Source: an uncultured Clostridia bacterium
Lineage (GTDB): Bacteria; Bacillota; Clostridia; TANB77; CAG-508
Length of the DNA: 40,860 nucleotides
Assembly: GCA_947594935.1 (NCBI GenBank)
Contig: CANQEM010000015.1
Coordinates: 1 to 40,860 of the forward strand
Reading direction: 5' to 3'
Of the stretch, positions 8,130 to 15,037 are shown piece after piece (the stretch's first letter is position 1; the number at the start of each line of letters is the position of its first letter). The position numbers and the translations under genes were made by a program. The notes beneath the pieces are model-generated. The model had not been told where the DNA came from, ran no database searches, and saw only the letters and a program-made list of their open reading frames with translations.

Positions 8130-8783
8130 TTGAAGATTGAGAAGATAACCGAAAATAAGATTCGTATTATTGTGAAAAAAGAGGATTTAAAAGATTCTTC
8201 ATTAGATTTACATACTATAATGACAAAAGCTGCTGAGTCACAGGGATTGTTTTTGGAGCTTTTAGAACAGGCTAAGAAAACTTGTGGCTTTGATACTGAT
8301 GGTCATAAGTTGCTGATTGAGGCTTTTTCTTCTGCTGATGAAGTGATGGTTTTTACTTTTACTAAGTTTGAGCAAAAAAATGCTTCTATTGCTGAAAAAG
8401 CTGTTGCTAATAGAGCTTTGAGACCTAAAAGAAAGGTTGCGGTTTCTTCTAATTCTCGTCGTGTGGCTCAGGTTGATTTTTCGATTTATAAGTTTGAAGA
8501 TTTTGAGCAATATTGTGCTTTTTGCACTGCTTTGAAAAATCACAGTCAAGTTAAAACTCGTGGATTAGTTCGTTCTTCTTCTTTGTATTTCTTTAAGAAT
8601 AGATATTATTTGGCTTTGGCTGGTTTCAATTCTAATCATGTCTCTTATTCAATTTTTGCTAATTTATTGTCTGAGTTTGGTGTGCTTTGCACTCATGAGC
8701 CTAAATATGAGAATCGCTTACGCGAGTATGGAAAATGTGTTATGAAAAAAAATGCTATTTCTACGACGTTTAAGTTTTTTTAA
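8130..8783 (+). CDS. mecA: MecA-family adaptor protein
   Basis: MecA delivers substrates to the ClpC ATPase for ClpCP degradation and is a negative regulator of competence in Bacillus. The 217-aa protein has the N-terminal substrate-binding part (I-T-E-N-K-I-R-I-I-V at 6-15, D-L-H-T-I-M near 26), a basic linker at about 90-110, and the C-terminal Clp-binding domain with F-E-D-F-E-Q-Y-C (about 122) and L-Y-F-F-K-N-R-Y-Y-L-A-L (about 150). Translation starts at a TTG (8130) with AGGGGG 7 nt upstream. A TATAAT lies at 8093-8098 with a weak -35. Confidence 0.85.
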   Translation: MKIEKITENKIRIIVKKEDLKDSSLDLHTIMTKAAESQGLFLELLEQAKKTCGFDTDGHKLLIEAFSSADEVMVFTFTKFEQKNASIAEKAVANRALRPKRKVAVSSNSRRVAQVDFSIYKFEDFEQYCAFCTALKNHSQVKTRGLVRSSSLYFFKNRYYLALAGFNSNHVSYSIFANLLSEFGVLCTHEPKYENRLREYGKCVMKKNAISTTFKFF

Positions 8784-8801
8784 ATAATTTTTGGGTATTT
8801 T

Positions 8802-8850
8802 AAAAGTCAAATTTGTACCAAAAGTGGGGAGATACAAATTTGACTTTTTT
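8802..8850 (+). terminator. Intrinsic terminator after mecA
   Basis: Stem AAAAGTCAAATTTGTA / TACAAATTTGACTTTT with a 15-nt loop, then a T-run. It lies between the mecA stop and the convergent M23 peptidase gene. Confidence 0.85.
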
Positions 8851-8863
8851 TATATTAGGTTGA

Positions 8864-9868
8864 CTAATATACATAGTATTGTGGGTTGTAGGCTACTCCG
8901 TTAACTCTGACTTCTAGGTGTAGATGTGGTCCTGTTGAGTTTCCTGTTGAGCCAACTGCTGCAATGGTTGCTCCTTGTGCAACTTGTTGACCTACTGTGA
9001 CATATAGTTTACTGCAATGTGCATAGTATGTTTGAACTCCGTTGCTGTGTGAGATTACTACCATGTTTCCATAAGAGCCTTTTTTGCCTGCGTATGTTAC
9101 TGTTCCTCCTGCTGCTGCTTTTATTGGTGTTCCTGCTGATGTTGCAATGTCTAATCCTGTGTGCTTTGATGAGCGTATTCTACTTGATTCACTGAAACGT
9201 GATGTTATTATTCCTGAAATTGGTCTTATTAGTGATATTCCTAGGTCCACTTTGCTTGTTGCAACTGAGTATCCGGTGTTTACTGTTCCTGATGGTTTTG
9301 ATGTTGATGTGCTTGCTTTTGCTACTTGTACTGGTTCTTTATATAGCATTGTTACTGCGTTATCTACTGTTGTGAATTCTTTGCTTTCTGTTTCATATTT
9401 TTCTGAAATTGCTATTGTTTCCATTTCTGCACTGTTTTTTAGTTTTAGGTCGTTGACTATTTCTTCTGCTTCTGCGAATGTGGATACATAGGCTTTTTCT
9501 TCTTGATTTTTTGAGATTGCATAGTAGCGGTAGTATGCTGTTCCGTTTTCTTTTACTTTTTCAAATATTTCGTCGTCATTTGTTACTATTCCTTTTTTTA
9601 GTAGGCATAGTTGGTATTCTGGTAATTTATCTACTTGGACGAAGGCTATGTTTTGACCGTCTCCGTTTTCCATATATTCACTTATTTTTGCTTGTAGTTC
9701 TGCTTTATTAGAGGTATAACCTACTTGTTCTCCTGCTATTGTTACACGATATGTTGGTTTAAAAAAGTATGATACAGCTCCAATAATTAAAAATATTGCT
9801 ATTGCTAATAATATTACTAATTTTATAGATTTTTTTGTATGTACTAAAACTTTTTTTAACATCTGCAT
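8864..9868 (-). CDS. Membrane-anchored M23 (lysostaphin-type) peptidase
   Basis: Predicted peptidoglycan endopeptidase acting outside the cell. The start is ATG 9868 (334 aa) or ATG 9862 (332 aa); both fit the AAAGGAAGG ribosome site, and the further-upstream ATG does not. One membrane helix near residues 17-35 (L-V-I-L-L-A-I-A-I-F-L-I-I-G) follows a Lys-rich start, then a linker domain of about 150 residues. The C-terminal M23 domain has the zinc ligands H-T-G-L-D and H-L-H-L-E. The catalytic set appears complete, so the enzyme is probably active. Confidence 0.92.
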   Translation of the reverse strand: MQMLKKVLVHTKKSIKLVILLAIAIFLIIGAVSYFFKPTYRVTIAGEQVGYTSNKAELQAKISEYMENGDGQNIAFVQVDKLPEYQLCLLKKGIVTNDDEIFEKVKENGTAYYRYYAISKNQEEKAYVSTFAEAEEIVNDLKLKNSAEMETIAISEKYETESKEFTTVDNAVTMLYKEPVQVAKASTSTSKPSGTVNTGYSVATSKVDLGISLIRPISGIITSRFSESSRIRSSKHTGLDIATSAGTPIKAAAGGTVTYAGKKGSYGNMVVISHSNGVQTYYAHCSKLYVTVGQQVAQGATIAAVGSTGNSTGPHLHLEVRVNGVAYNPQYYVY

Positions 9869-9893
9869 ATCCTTCCTTTGTAAATTTAATGTA

Positions 9894-9922
9894 ATAATAT
9901 TGTAATATTTGTAAAATTGCAA
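9894..9922 (-). promoter_or_regulatory. Sigma-A promoter of the M23 peptidase gene
   Basis: Minus strand: TTGCAA (9922-9917), 17-bp spacer, TATTAT (9899-9894), about 25 nt upstream of the start codon. Confidence 0.6.
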
Positions 9923-9942
9923 GAGAAATTTTGCTAACTTTC

Positions 9943-10060
9943 CTCTCTTTTTTTCTTTTTTTTGTTCATTATCTCTCTTTTTTTCTTTTTTCCGTAGAAT
10001 TTAAAATTTCTGCGTATGTGATTTTTTTAATCACATATCACTTCATTTTTGGTGATTGCT
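9943..10060. repeat. Pyrimidine-tract direct repeat and inverted repeats upstream of the M23 gene
   Basis: CTCTCTTTTTTTCTTTTT occurs twice, 30 bp apart (from 9943 and from 9973). Downstream, TATGTGATT/AATCACATA forms a 9-bp inverted repeat at 10015-10037 around five Ts, and ATCAC/GTGAT a second smaller one up to about 10057. These lie between the M23 promoter and the small-RNA promoter and could be operator sites; there is no direct evidence. Confidence 0.4.
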
Positions 10061-10070
10061 TTTTTTAATG

Positions 10071-10099
10071 TTGACAAACGAAAAAAAATATGTTATTAT
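10071..10099 (+). promoter_or_regulatory. Strong sigma-A promoter of the small antisense RNA
   Basis: Perfect TTGACA (10071-10076), 17-bp A-rich spacer, TATTAT (10094-10099). The predicted start is about 10106. No open reading frame follows, only a hairpin and a terminator, so it drives a small RNA. Confidence 0.8.
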
Positions 10100-10105
10100 T
10101 TAAGT

Positions 10106-10177
10106 ACAAAATAAAGTGTTTGTCATGAGCTGTCAACACTGAATGTATGTGTGTATTGCAACTACACACATTTTTTT
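10106..10177 (+). ncRNA. Predicted 72-nt antisense regulator RNA of the adjacent 42-aa ORF
   Basis: Bounded by the promoter at 10071-10099 and by a perfect 8-bp terminator stem TGTGTGTA/TACACACA followed by seven Ts (10148-10177). Its 5' hairpin has stem AGTGTT/AACACT (10115-10120, 10135-10140) and a 14-nt loop. TCATGAGCTGTCA (10123-10135) is repeated exactly at 10351-10363, where it is the complement of the start region (TGACAGCTCATGA) of the convergent small ORF. The RNA can therefore form a 13-bp duplex over the start codon and should block translation. Size and layout resemble RNA II of the pAD1 par/fst locus. All predicted, not observed. Confidence 0.72.
10148..10177 (+). terminator. Terminator of the small antisense RNA
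   Basis: TGTGTGTA - TTGCAAC loop - TACACACA - TTTTTTT. The loop shares TGCAACTA (10157-10164) with the opposing terminator hairpin. Confidence 0.85.
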
Positions 10178-10185
10178 ATTTTAAA

Positions 10186-10213
10186 AAACAGAGTAGACTG
10201 CAACTATCTACCC
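10186..10213 (-). terminator. Terminator of the 42-aa ORF transcript
   Basis: On the minus strand GTAGA (10211-10207), a 9-nt loop, TCTAC (10197-10193), then TGTTTTTT. The loop contains GTTGCA, complementary to UGCAAC in the loop of the opposing small-RNA terminator, so the two RNAs could make a kissing contact. Confidence 0.7.
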
Positions 10214-10235
10214 TGCCGACTATGTATTGCTACTA

Positions 10236-10364
10236 CTAGTCTTTGTTTGATTGGTCATCTTGTTTTTGTTTCTCTTGTTGAAGTTCTAACTGCAATTTTG
10301 TATTTTTGTCTTTTTCTAACATCAACAGATCCACTAAACGAAGAATTGCCTCATGAGCTGTCAT
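10236..10364 (-). CDS. 42-aa small protein, candidate type I toxin or regulated peptide
   Basis: ATG at 10364-10362 with GGGGG (10377-10373) 8 nt upstream; stop TAG 10238-10236. The peptide starts MTAHEAILRLVDLLMLEK and continues as a Lys/Gln/Asp-rich tail ending Q-S-N-K-D. The N-terminus (M-T-x-x-E-A-hydrophobic) resembles the starts of small holin-like type I toxins of Firmicutes (BsrG/TxpA type), but the hydrophobic part is only about 11 residues and amphipathic, so it is not an obvious membrane peptide. Its 5' leader (about 54 nt) has two hairpins (10400-10417 and 10383-10398). A promoter, a terminator and an antisense RNA complementary to its start region support a real gene. Confidence 0.7.
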   Translation of the reverse strand: MTAHEAILRLVDLLMLEKDKNTKLQLELQQEKQKQDDQSNKD

Positions 10365-10424
10365 CTTAAATGCCCCCTTTCCGTCTTTAAGTAAAGACTA
10401 CCTTTCGACAAAAAGGTTGTGTAT

Positions 10425-10453
10425 ATATTACTACCTTTTTGCATAAAAAACAA
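10425..10453 (-). promoter_or_regulatory. Sigma-A promoter of the 42-aa ORF
   Basis: Minus strand: TTGTTT (10453-10448), 17-bp spacer, TAATAT (10430-10425). Predicted start near 10418, giving an mRNA of about 235 nt to the terminator at 10186. It converges on the small-RNA promoter. Confidence 0.6.
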
Positions 10454-10629
10454 GCGAACATTCCTATATTTGTAAAATATTTCTATATTATGCTTATTAA
10501 ATAACCATATCACTTTTCTATTAACTTTTTTGTTAATTTTTATTCTATACTTTTTAATTTTAAAAAATGTATAAACAAAACTTCCTGACCATATATTTAT
10601 AGTAAATATATTGATAAGGAGTTTTTAAA

Positions 10630-11370
10630 TTGGATTTTTTTCGAACAACTTTATTAGGTTTATTTTTTGGAACTTTTGGCACAACTATAGGTGGGCTGAT
10701 TGGTATTATTTTAAAAAAAGATTCAAATAAATTTCTTAGTTTTATACTATCTTTTGCTTCTGGTTTAATGATGGCAATAATATGTTTTGATTTAATACCT
10801 GAAGCACTTGGAATTAGTAATATTGTTCAAGTGATTTTTGGTATAGGCTTAGGAATATTGGGTATGATATTTTCAGATTTATTAGTTGAAAAAAAGTTTA
10901 CACAGAAAAAGACTTCTACTTTTCAAAAAAATCAATTGTTGAAAACTGGAATAGTTGTGTCAATTGGTTTAGCTATTCATAATTTTCCTGAGGGGTTGGC
11001 AATTGGATCTGGTTTTGGTGCTTCAATAAAGTTGGGGCTTAGTTTGGCAATAGCTATCTGTTTACATGATGTTCCTGAGGGCATCTCAATGGCTGTTCCG
11101 ATGAAAAATGGAGGAATGGCTAAGTCAAAAGTGCTTTTTTATGTGATAATGTCAGGTGTTACAACTGGAATAGGTGCGTTATTTGGTTCGGTTCTAGGTT
11201 CAATATCGTTGAGTGTTATAAGTATATGCCTAAGCTTTGCAGCTGGTGCTATGCTTTACATAGTTTCAGGTGAGCTTATACCTGAATCAAATAGATTGTA
11301 TCACGGTAGAATGACTGCTCTCGGAAATATTGTTGGCTTTTTAATAGGAATGCTTGCAATGAATGTGTAA
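10630..11370 (+). CDS. ZIP family divalent metal transporter
   Basis: Membrane permease that likely imports zinc or related divalent metals. The 246-aa protein has about eight hydrophobic segments. The two metal-site signatures of ZIP proteins are present: H-N-F-P-E-G at 117-122 and H-D-V-P-E-G at 146-151, separated by Gly/Ser/Ala-rich helices. A short Lys-rich cytoplasmic loop (88-104) fits the family. Translation starts at TTG 10630 with AAGGAG 7 nt upstream. Monocistronic; no metal-responsive operator recognised. Confidence 0.93.
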   Translation: MDFFRTTLLGLFFGTFGTTIGGLIGIILKKDSNKFLSFILSFASGLMMAIICFDLIPEALGISNIVQVIFGIGLGILGMIFSDLLVEKKFTQKKTSTFQKNQLLKTGIVVSIGLAIHNFPEGLAIGSGFGASIKLGLSLAIAICLHDVPEGISMAVPMKNGGMAKSKVLFYVIMSGVTTGIGALFGSVLGSISLSVISICLSFAAGAMLYIVSGELIPESNRLYHGRMTALGNIVGFLIGMLAMNV

Positions 11371-11420
11371 ATGCCACTTAGGAGTATGTGAATATATGAT
11401 TTAATTGGAAGTAATTCACA

Positions 11421-11551
11421 AAAGTCATAGGAAAAACTTGCAAATGAATTAAAAAAGTCGTAGGAAAAAATTGCAAATAGATTAGAAAAGTCGTAGGAAA
11501 AAATTGCAAATGGATCGAAAAAGTCGTAGGAAAAAATTGCATAAAAAGAGA
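11421..11551. repeat. Four tandem copies of a 33-bp repeat
   Basis: Core AAGTCGTAGGAAAAAATTGC starts near 11422, 11455, 11488 and 11521, with exact 33-bp spacing. The first copy differs slightly (CAT for CGT, ACT for AAT). 33 bp is 11 codons, so the array may come from a repetitive coding region; every frame now carries stops. In one frame the inter-repeat codon is TGA, TAG, then TGG, consistent with decay of a Trp codon. There are no spacers, so it is not a CRISPR. Confidence 0.85.
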
Positions 11552-11900
11552 AATACTTGAAGATTATAAATTAGATGTAGTTAAATATGCAGCGACATCT
11601 GTTAGACAAAAAGTTTTATGAAATAAAATCTGGTAATAATAAGCAATCCAAATCATTAGATTCTATAATTAACAATTATAAAACAGTATCTAGATATATT
11701 AAATTAGAAAAAGATACTAATATATATGTAGATAAATTAGGCATCGAACATTATCCATTATTTATGATAATGTTTATATAGAAGATTTTGAGTAAGTAGC
11801 TATAAGATTTAATTGGAAGTTGAATAATTCAAGCAATGCTATTGGCGAAAAAATTTAAAATTGTCGATTAAACCCCTTAAAAAGTGTCGACTGAATTTGC

Positions 11901-11988
11901 CGAATATCATGGAATGATTTTTCCAAATATCACGGATTGATTTTCTCAAATATCACGGAATGGTTTTGACAAATATCACGGATTGTGA
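11901..11988. repeat. Four tandem copies of a 23-bp repeat
   Basis: ATATCACGGA(A/T)TG-type units start at 11904, 11927, 11950 and 11973, exactly 23 bp apart; the first copy has ATGG in place of ACGG. Such iterated motifs resemble binding sites at mobile-element ends, or iterons, but no replication or transposase gene is near. Confidence 0.8.
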
Positions 11989-12002
11989 AATTGCTTATAT
12001 AT

Positions 12003-12050
12003 AAAAAATGTCCGAGTCAACAGTATTTTAACTGTTCTCGGACATTTTTA
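12003..12050. terminator. Bidirectional terminator beside mscL
   Basis: AAAAATGTCCGAG pairs with CTCGGACATTTTT, with an inner AACAGT/ACTGTT stem. A-run and T-run flank both sides. It serves mscL on the minus strand. Confidence 0.85.
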
Positions 12051-12060
12051 TATATAATTA

Positions 12061-12495
12061 TTATTCTAATGTTGAAGTACAATGTGGGCATCTAGTAGCT
12101 TTTACATCTATTTCTGAATAGCAATAAGGGCAAACCTTAGTTGTAGGTTCTTCTGGTTTTTCTTCTTCTTGTGAATTTTTTGCAAGTTTTTGAAGGTTTT
12201 CCTTAGTTTTTTCATTTAATTTTGTAAATGTTCTAATTGCAATAAATATAGAAAATGCAATGATTAAAAAGTCTACGATTGTAGTAATAAATGTTCCATA
12301 CTTGATAACTGAATTACCAATAGTTAAAGTTAAATCATCAAAAGAAACTTTACCTGTAAAAATAGCAACAGTAGGCATAATTATATCATTAACAAGTGAT
12401 GTAACGATTTTTTGAAAAGCTCCACCGACGATAACACCAATGGCCATATCGATGACATTACCTTTTGTTGCAAACTCTTTGAATTCTTTTAGCAT
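12061..12495 (-). CDS. mscL: Large-conductance mechanosensitive channel with C-terminal zinc ribbon
   Basis: Pressure-relief channel that opens under hypo-osmotic shock. The 144-aa protein has the typical start [23 protein letters not shown] (5-27) forming TM1, and TM2 at about 70-90. After the cytoplasmic helix it carries an extra C-terminal zinc ribbon, C122-P-Y-C125 and C136-P-H-C139, not found in the well-studied E. coli protein. Its role is unknown. Confidence 0.95.
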   Translation of the reverse strand: MLKEFKEFATKGNVIDMAIGVIVGGAFQKIVTSLVNDIIMPTVAIFTGKVSFDDLTLTIGNSVIKYGTFITTIVDFLIIAFSIFIAIRTFTKLNEKTKENLQKLAKNSQEEEKPEEPTTKVCPYCYSEIDVKATRCPHCTSTLE

Positions 12496-12530
12496 AATAA
12501 ATCATCCTTTCAAAATAAATTTACGTAATA

Positions 12531-12559
12531 ATTTTACAACAAATGTTGAAAAAAGTCAA
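12531..12559 (-). promoter_or_regulatory. Sigma-A promoter of mscL
   Basis: Minus strand: TTGACT (12559-12554), 17-bp spacer, TAAAAT (12536-12531), about 36 nt before the start codon. Confidence 0.6.
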
Positions 12560-12569
12560 TAAAAAGGAC

Positions 12570-12598
12570 TTGCATTTTTTTACTTTATATAGTAAAAT
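12570..12598 (+). promoter_or_regulatory. Sigma-A promoter of pcrA
   Basis: TTGCAT (12570-12575), 17-bp spacer, TAAAAT (12593-12598). It lies back to back with the mscL promoter. Confidence 0.6.
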
Positions 12599-12662
12599 AC
12601 AAACATAGTTTTCATTTTAAAACTCATGAATTATACTAAAAATATAGAAAAGAGGAATATAA

Positions 12663-14945
12663 ATGGCAGAGAACGCAATATTGGAAAATTTAAATGACGA
12701 ACAATACGAAGCAGTTATAAGTACAGAAGGTCCATGCTTAGTCATTGCCGGGGCAGGAAGTGGAAAGACAAAAGTTTTAACACATAAAATTGCATATTTG
12801 ATTCAAGAAAAAAAAGTTCTACCATGGAATATCTTAGCAATTACTTTTACAAATAAGGCAGCCAATGAAATGAAAGAAAGAATTGAAGGTTTGGTTGGAG
12901 ATGTTGCAAAAGATATTTGGATGGGGACTTTTCACTCAATATGTGTGCGTATTTTAAGAAGATTTATAGACCGAATTGGTTATGATACTTCTTTTATTAT
13001 TTTTGATACATCAGATCAAAAAACGATGATAAAAAATTGTATGAAAGAATTAGGTATTGATGATAAAACTTTATCTGATAGAAATATTCAATATGAAATT
13101 AGTAAAGCAAAAAATGAAATGCTAACGCCTGAGCAATATGCTGTAAAAACTGGTGGAGATTATAGGAAAGAATTAGTTTTAAAAGTGTATTCTCTATATC
13201 AAAAAAGGTTAAAAGAGAATAATGCAATAGATTTTGACGATATTATCAATTTTACAATACAGATTTTAATGGAAAACGAAGATGTTTTGAGCTATTATTC
13301 AAATAAATTTCATTATATATTAGTAGATGAATATCAAGATACCAACAAATCGCAGTTCACTTTAATTACATTGCTTGCAGGTGCACATGGAAATGTTACT
13401 GCCGTAGGTGATAATGACCAAGGAATCTATTCATTTAGAGGTGCTGATATTTCAAATATTTTGAACTTTGAAAAAGATTTTGTTGGAACCAAAATTGTTA
13501 AATTGGAACAAAATTATCGTTGCACACAAAATATTTTAAATGCTGCAAATGCAGTAATTAAGAATAATCAAGTTAAATACAAGAAAAGTCTATGGACAAA
13601 AAACGAAGAAGGAAGTTTGCCAAAAGTTTATTCAGCTGAGAACGAATATGATGAAGGTAGCTTTATTGTTCAAGAAATCAATCGTTTAAGAAGAGAAGAA
13701 TATTTTAGTTATAAAGATTTTGCCGTTCTATATAGAATGAACACACAATCAAGGGCTATCGAGGATATTTTGCGTAGAGAAAACGTTCCATACAAGATAG
13801 TTGGTGGACAAAAGTTCTATGAGCGAAAAGAAATTAAAGACATTATTGCATATTTGAGGTTTATACAAAATCAATCTGATAATCTTAGTTTAAAAAGAAT
13901 TATAAATGAACCTAAAAGAGGAATTGGTAAAACTAGTCTTGATAAAATTGAGCAACTTTCAAATGAATCAGGCACTTCTATGTATGAAATTATTAAAAAT
14001 TCAGATCAATATGGTTTGAATAGAGTGTTTTTGAATTCAAGAGATTTTGTTGATTTAGTTGAGGGGTTAAAGAATAAAAAAGATGATATTGTTTTATCAG
14101 AGTTGATAACTGTAATTTTGAAAAAGTCTGGTTATATGAAAAGTTTGGAGCAAGAACATACAGTAGAAGCAGAAAACAGAATTGCAAACTTAGAGGAATT
14201 TTTAAATGTTGCAATTGAGTTTGAAGAAGAAACGGCTGAAAGTAATTTGAGCGAATTCTTAGAGGGAATTACTTTATCAAGTGATATTGATAATCTTGAA
14301 GAAACAGAAGATACAATTACTTTAATGACTTTACATAGTGCAAAAGGTCTAGAATTTCCAGCAGTATTTTTGGTTGGCCTAGAAGAAGGCATTTTCCCTG
14401 GATATAAGTCAATTGGAGAAGAAAAAGAGTTGGAAGAAGAGCGCCGTTTATGTTATGTTGGAATAACTAGGGCAAAAGAGTATCTATTTCTAAGTTTTAG
14501 CAAACAGAGAACTGTTTTTGGAGCAACAAGCTGTAACCCCGTATCACGTTTTTTGAAGGAGATTCCTTCCGAATTGTTAGATGGATATGATGATGCTTTT
14601 GGTAATAAGACCAGTATGACTCATAAAGATAGTAATGTTGAATGGAAATACGGAAGTAAAAAGTTAGAAAAACAGAGTGTTTTTTCAACAATTAAAAAAG
14701 AGGCTGTTCCTTTATTCCAAAGAACGGCAGAAAGCTTTTTGAATTCGTTACAATCAAAACCCTCAAATAATTCTCTTGATTTTTCACAATACGGTGAAGG
14801 TGTGAGAGTATATCATAAAAAATTTGGGGAAGGTACTATTTTGTTTGTCGAGCCAGAAGGTGATGATTTAAAAGTTGATATTACTTTTGATAAGGTTGGG
14901 CATAAGAGGTTAATGGCAAAATATGCGAATTTGGAGATAATATAA
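12663..14945 (+). CDS. pcrA: ATP-dependent 3'-5' DNA helicase PcrA (UvrD/Rep family)
   Basis: Superfamily 1 helicase for repair and replication restart. The 760 aa have all expected motifs: Walker A G-A-G-S-G-K-T (30-36), motif II D-E-Y-Q-D-T-N (about 222), motif III V-G-D-N-D-Q-G-I-Y-S-F-R-G, motif IV Q-N-Y-R-C-T, motif V T-L-H-S-A-K-G-L-E-F, and motif VI V-G-I-T-R-A-K. The C-terminal Tudor-like domain (about 700-760, G-V-R-V-Y-H-K-K-F-G-E-G-T-I) used for RNA polymerase contact is intact. GAGG precedes the ATG. No ligA follows, unlike in Bacillus. Confidence 0.96.
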   Translation: MAENAILENLNDEQYEAVISTEGPCLVIAGAGSGKTKVLTHKIAYLIQEKKVLPWNILAITFTNKAANEMKERIEGLVGDVAKDIWMGTFHSICVRILRRFIDRIGYDTSFIIFDTSDQKTMIKNCMKELGIDDKTLSDRNIQYEISKAKNEMLTPEQYAVKTGGDYRKELVLKVYSLYQKRLKENNAIDFDDIINFTIQILMENEDVLSYYSNKFHYILVDEYQDTNKSQFTLITLLAGAHGNVTAVGDNDQGIYSFRGADISNILNFEKDFVGTKIVKLEQNYRCTQNILNAANAVIKNNQVKYKKSLWTKNEEGSLPKVYSAENEYDEGSFIVQEINRLRREEYFSYKDFAVLYRMNTQSRAIEDILRRENVPYKIVGGQKFYERKEIKDIIAYLRFIQNQSDNLSLKRIINEPKRGIGKTSLDKIEQLSNESGTSMYEIIKNSDQYGLNRVFLNSRDFVDLVEGLKNKKDDIVLSELITVILKKSGYMKSLEQEHTVEAENRIANLEEFLNVAIEFEEETAESNLSEFLEGITLSSDIDNLEETEDTITLMTLHSAKGLEFPAVFLVGLEEGIFPGYKSIGEEKELEEERRLCYVGITRAKEYLFLSFSKQRTVFGATSCNPVSRFLKEIPSELLDGYDDAFGNKTSMTHKDSNVEWKYGSKKLEKQSVFSTIKKEAVPLFQRTAESFLNSLQSKPSNNSLDFSQYGEGVRVYHKKFGEGTILFVEPEGDDLKVDITFDKVGHKRLMAKYANLEII

Positions 14946-14974
14946 TTGACATTTACATAAAACTGTGGTATGCT
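14946..14974 (+). promoter_or_regulatory. Sigma-A promoter of the GC-richer orphan gene
   Basis: TTGACA (14946-14951) overlapping the pcrA stop region, 17-bp spacer, TATGCT (14969-14974). The leader contains a small CCTCT/AGAGG hairpin at about 14995-15012 and AGAGAGGA before the start. Confidence 0.65.
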
Positions 14975-15037
14975 AATGTCGTAACCCGTAAACTCCTCTG
15001 GCATTTTAGAGGTTTCAAAAGAAAGAGAGGAATAATT

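Larger units (their letters stand above)
11371..12002. other. Gene-free decayed region with two tandem arrays
   Basis: No intact gene. Short open stretches in changing frames suggest debris: one frame at about 11510-11616 reads ...I-L-E-D-Y-K-L-D-V-V-K-Y-A-A-T-S-V-R-Q-K before a stop, and another at 11587-11781 gives a 64-aa frame. GATTTAATTGGAAGT occurs at 11398-11412 and again at 11806-11820, so part of the debris is duplicated. TGTCGATTAAA (about 11863) and TGTCGACT (about 11885) could be an insertion-sequence end, but no transposase is visible. I cannot name the parent element. Confidence 0.5.

Noticed and set aside
10151..10369. 72-codon plus-strand ORF across the antisense locus
   Set aside because: Non-ATG start with no ribosome site, Cys/Leu-rich shadow composition, and it crosses a strong terminator; the opposite-strand 42-aa ORF has start, ribosome site, promoter and terminator.
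11421..11551. CRISPR array
   Set aside because: The 33-bp units are contiguous with no unique spacers and no cas genes are nearby.
11421..11781. Stop-codon recoding to read through the repeat region
   Set aside because: TAG and TGA are used as normal stops (for example at 780-782), RF1 is present, and the region has many other breaks, so decay is simpler.
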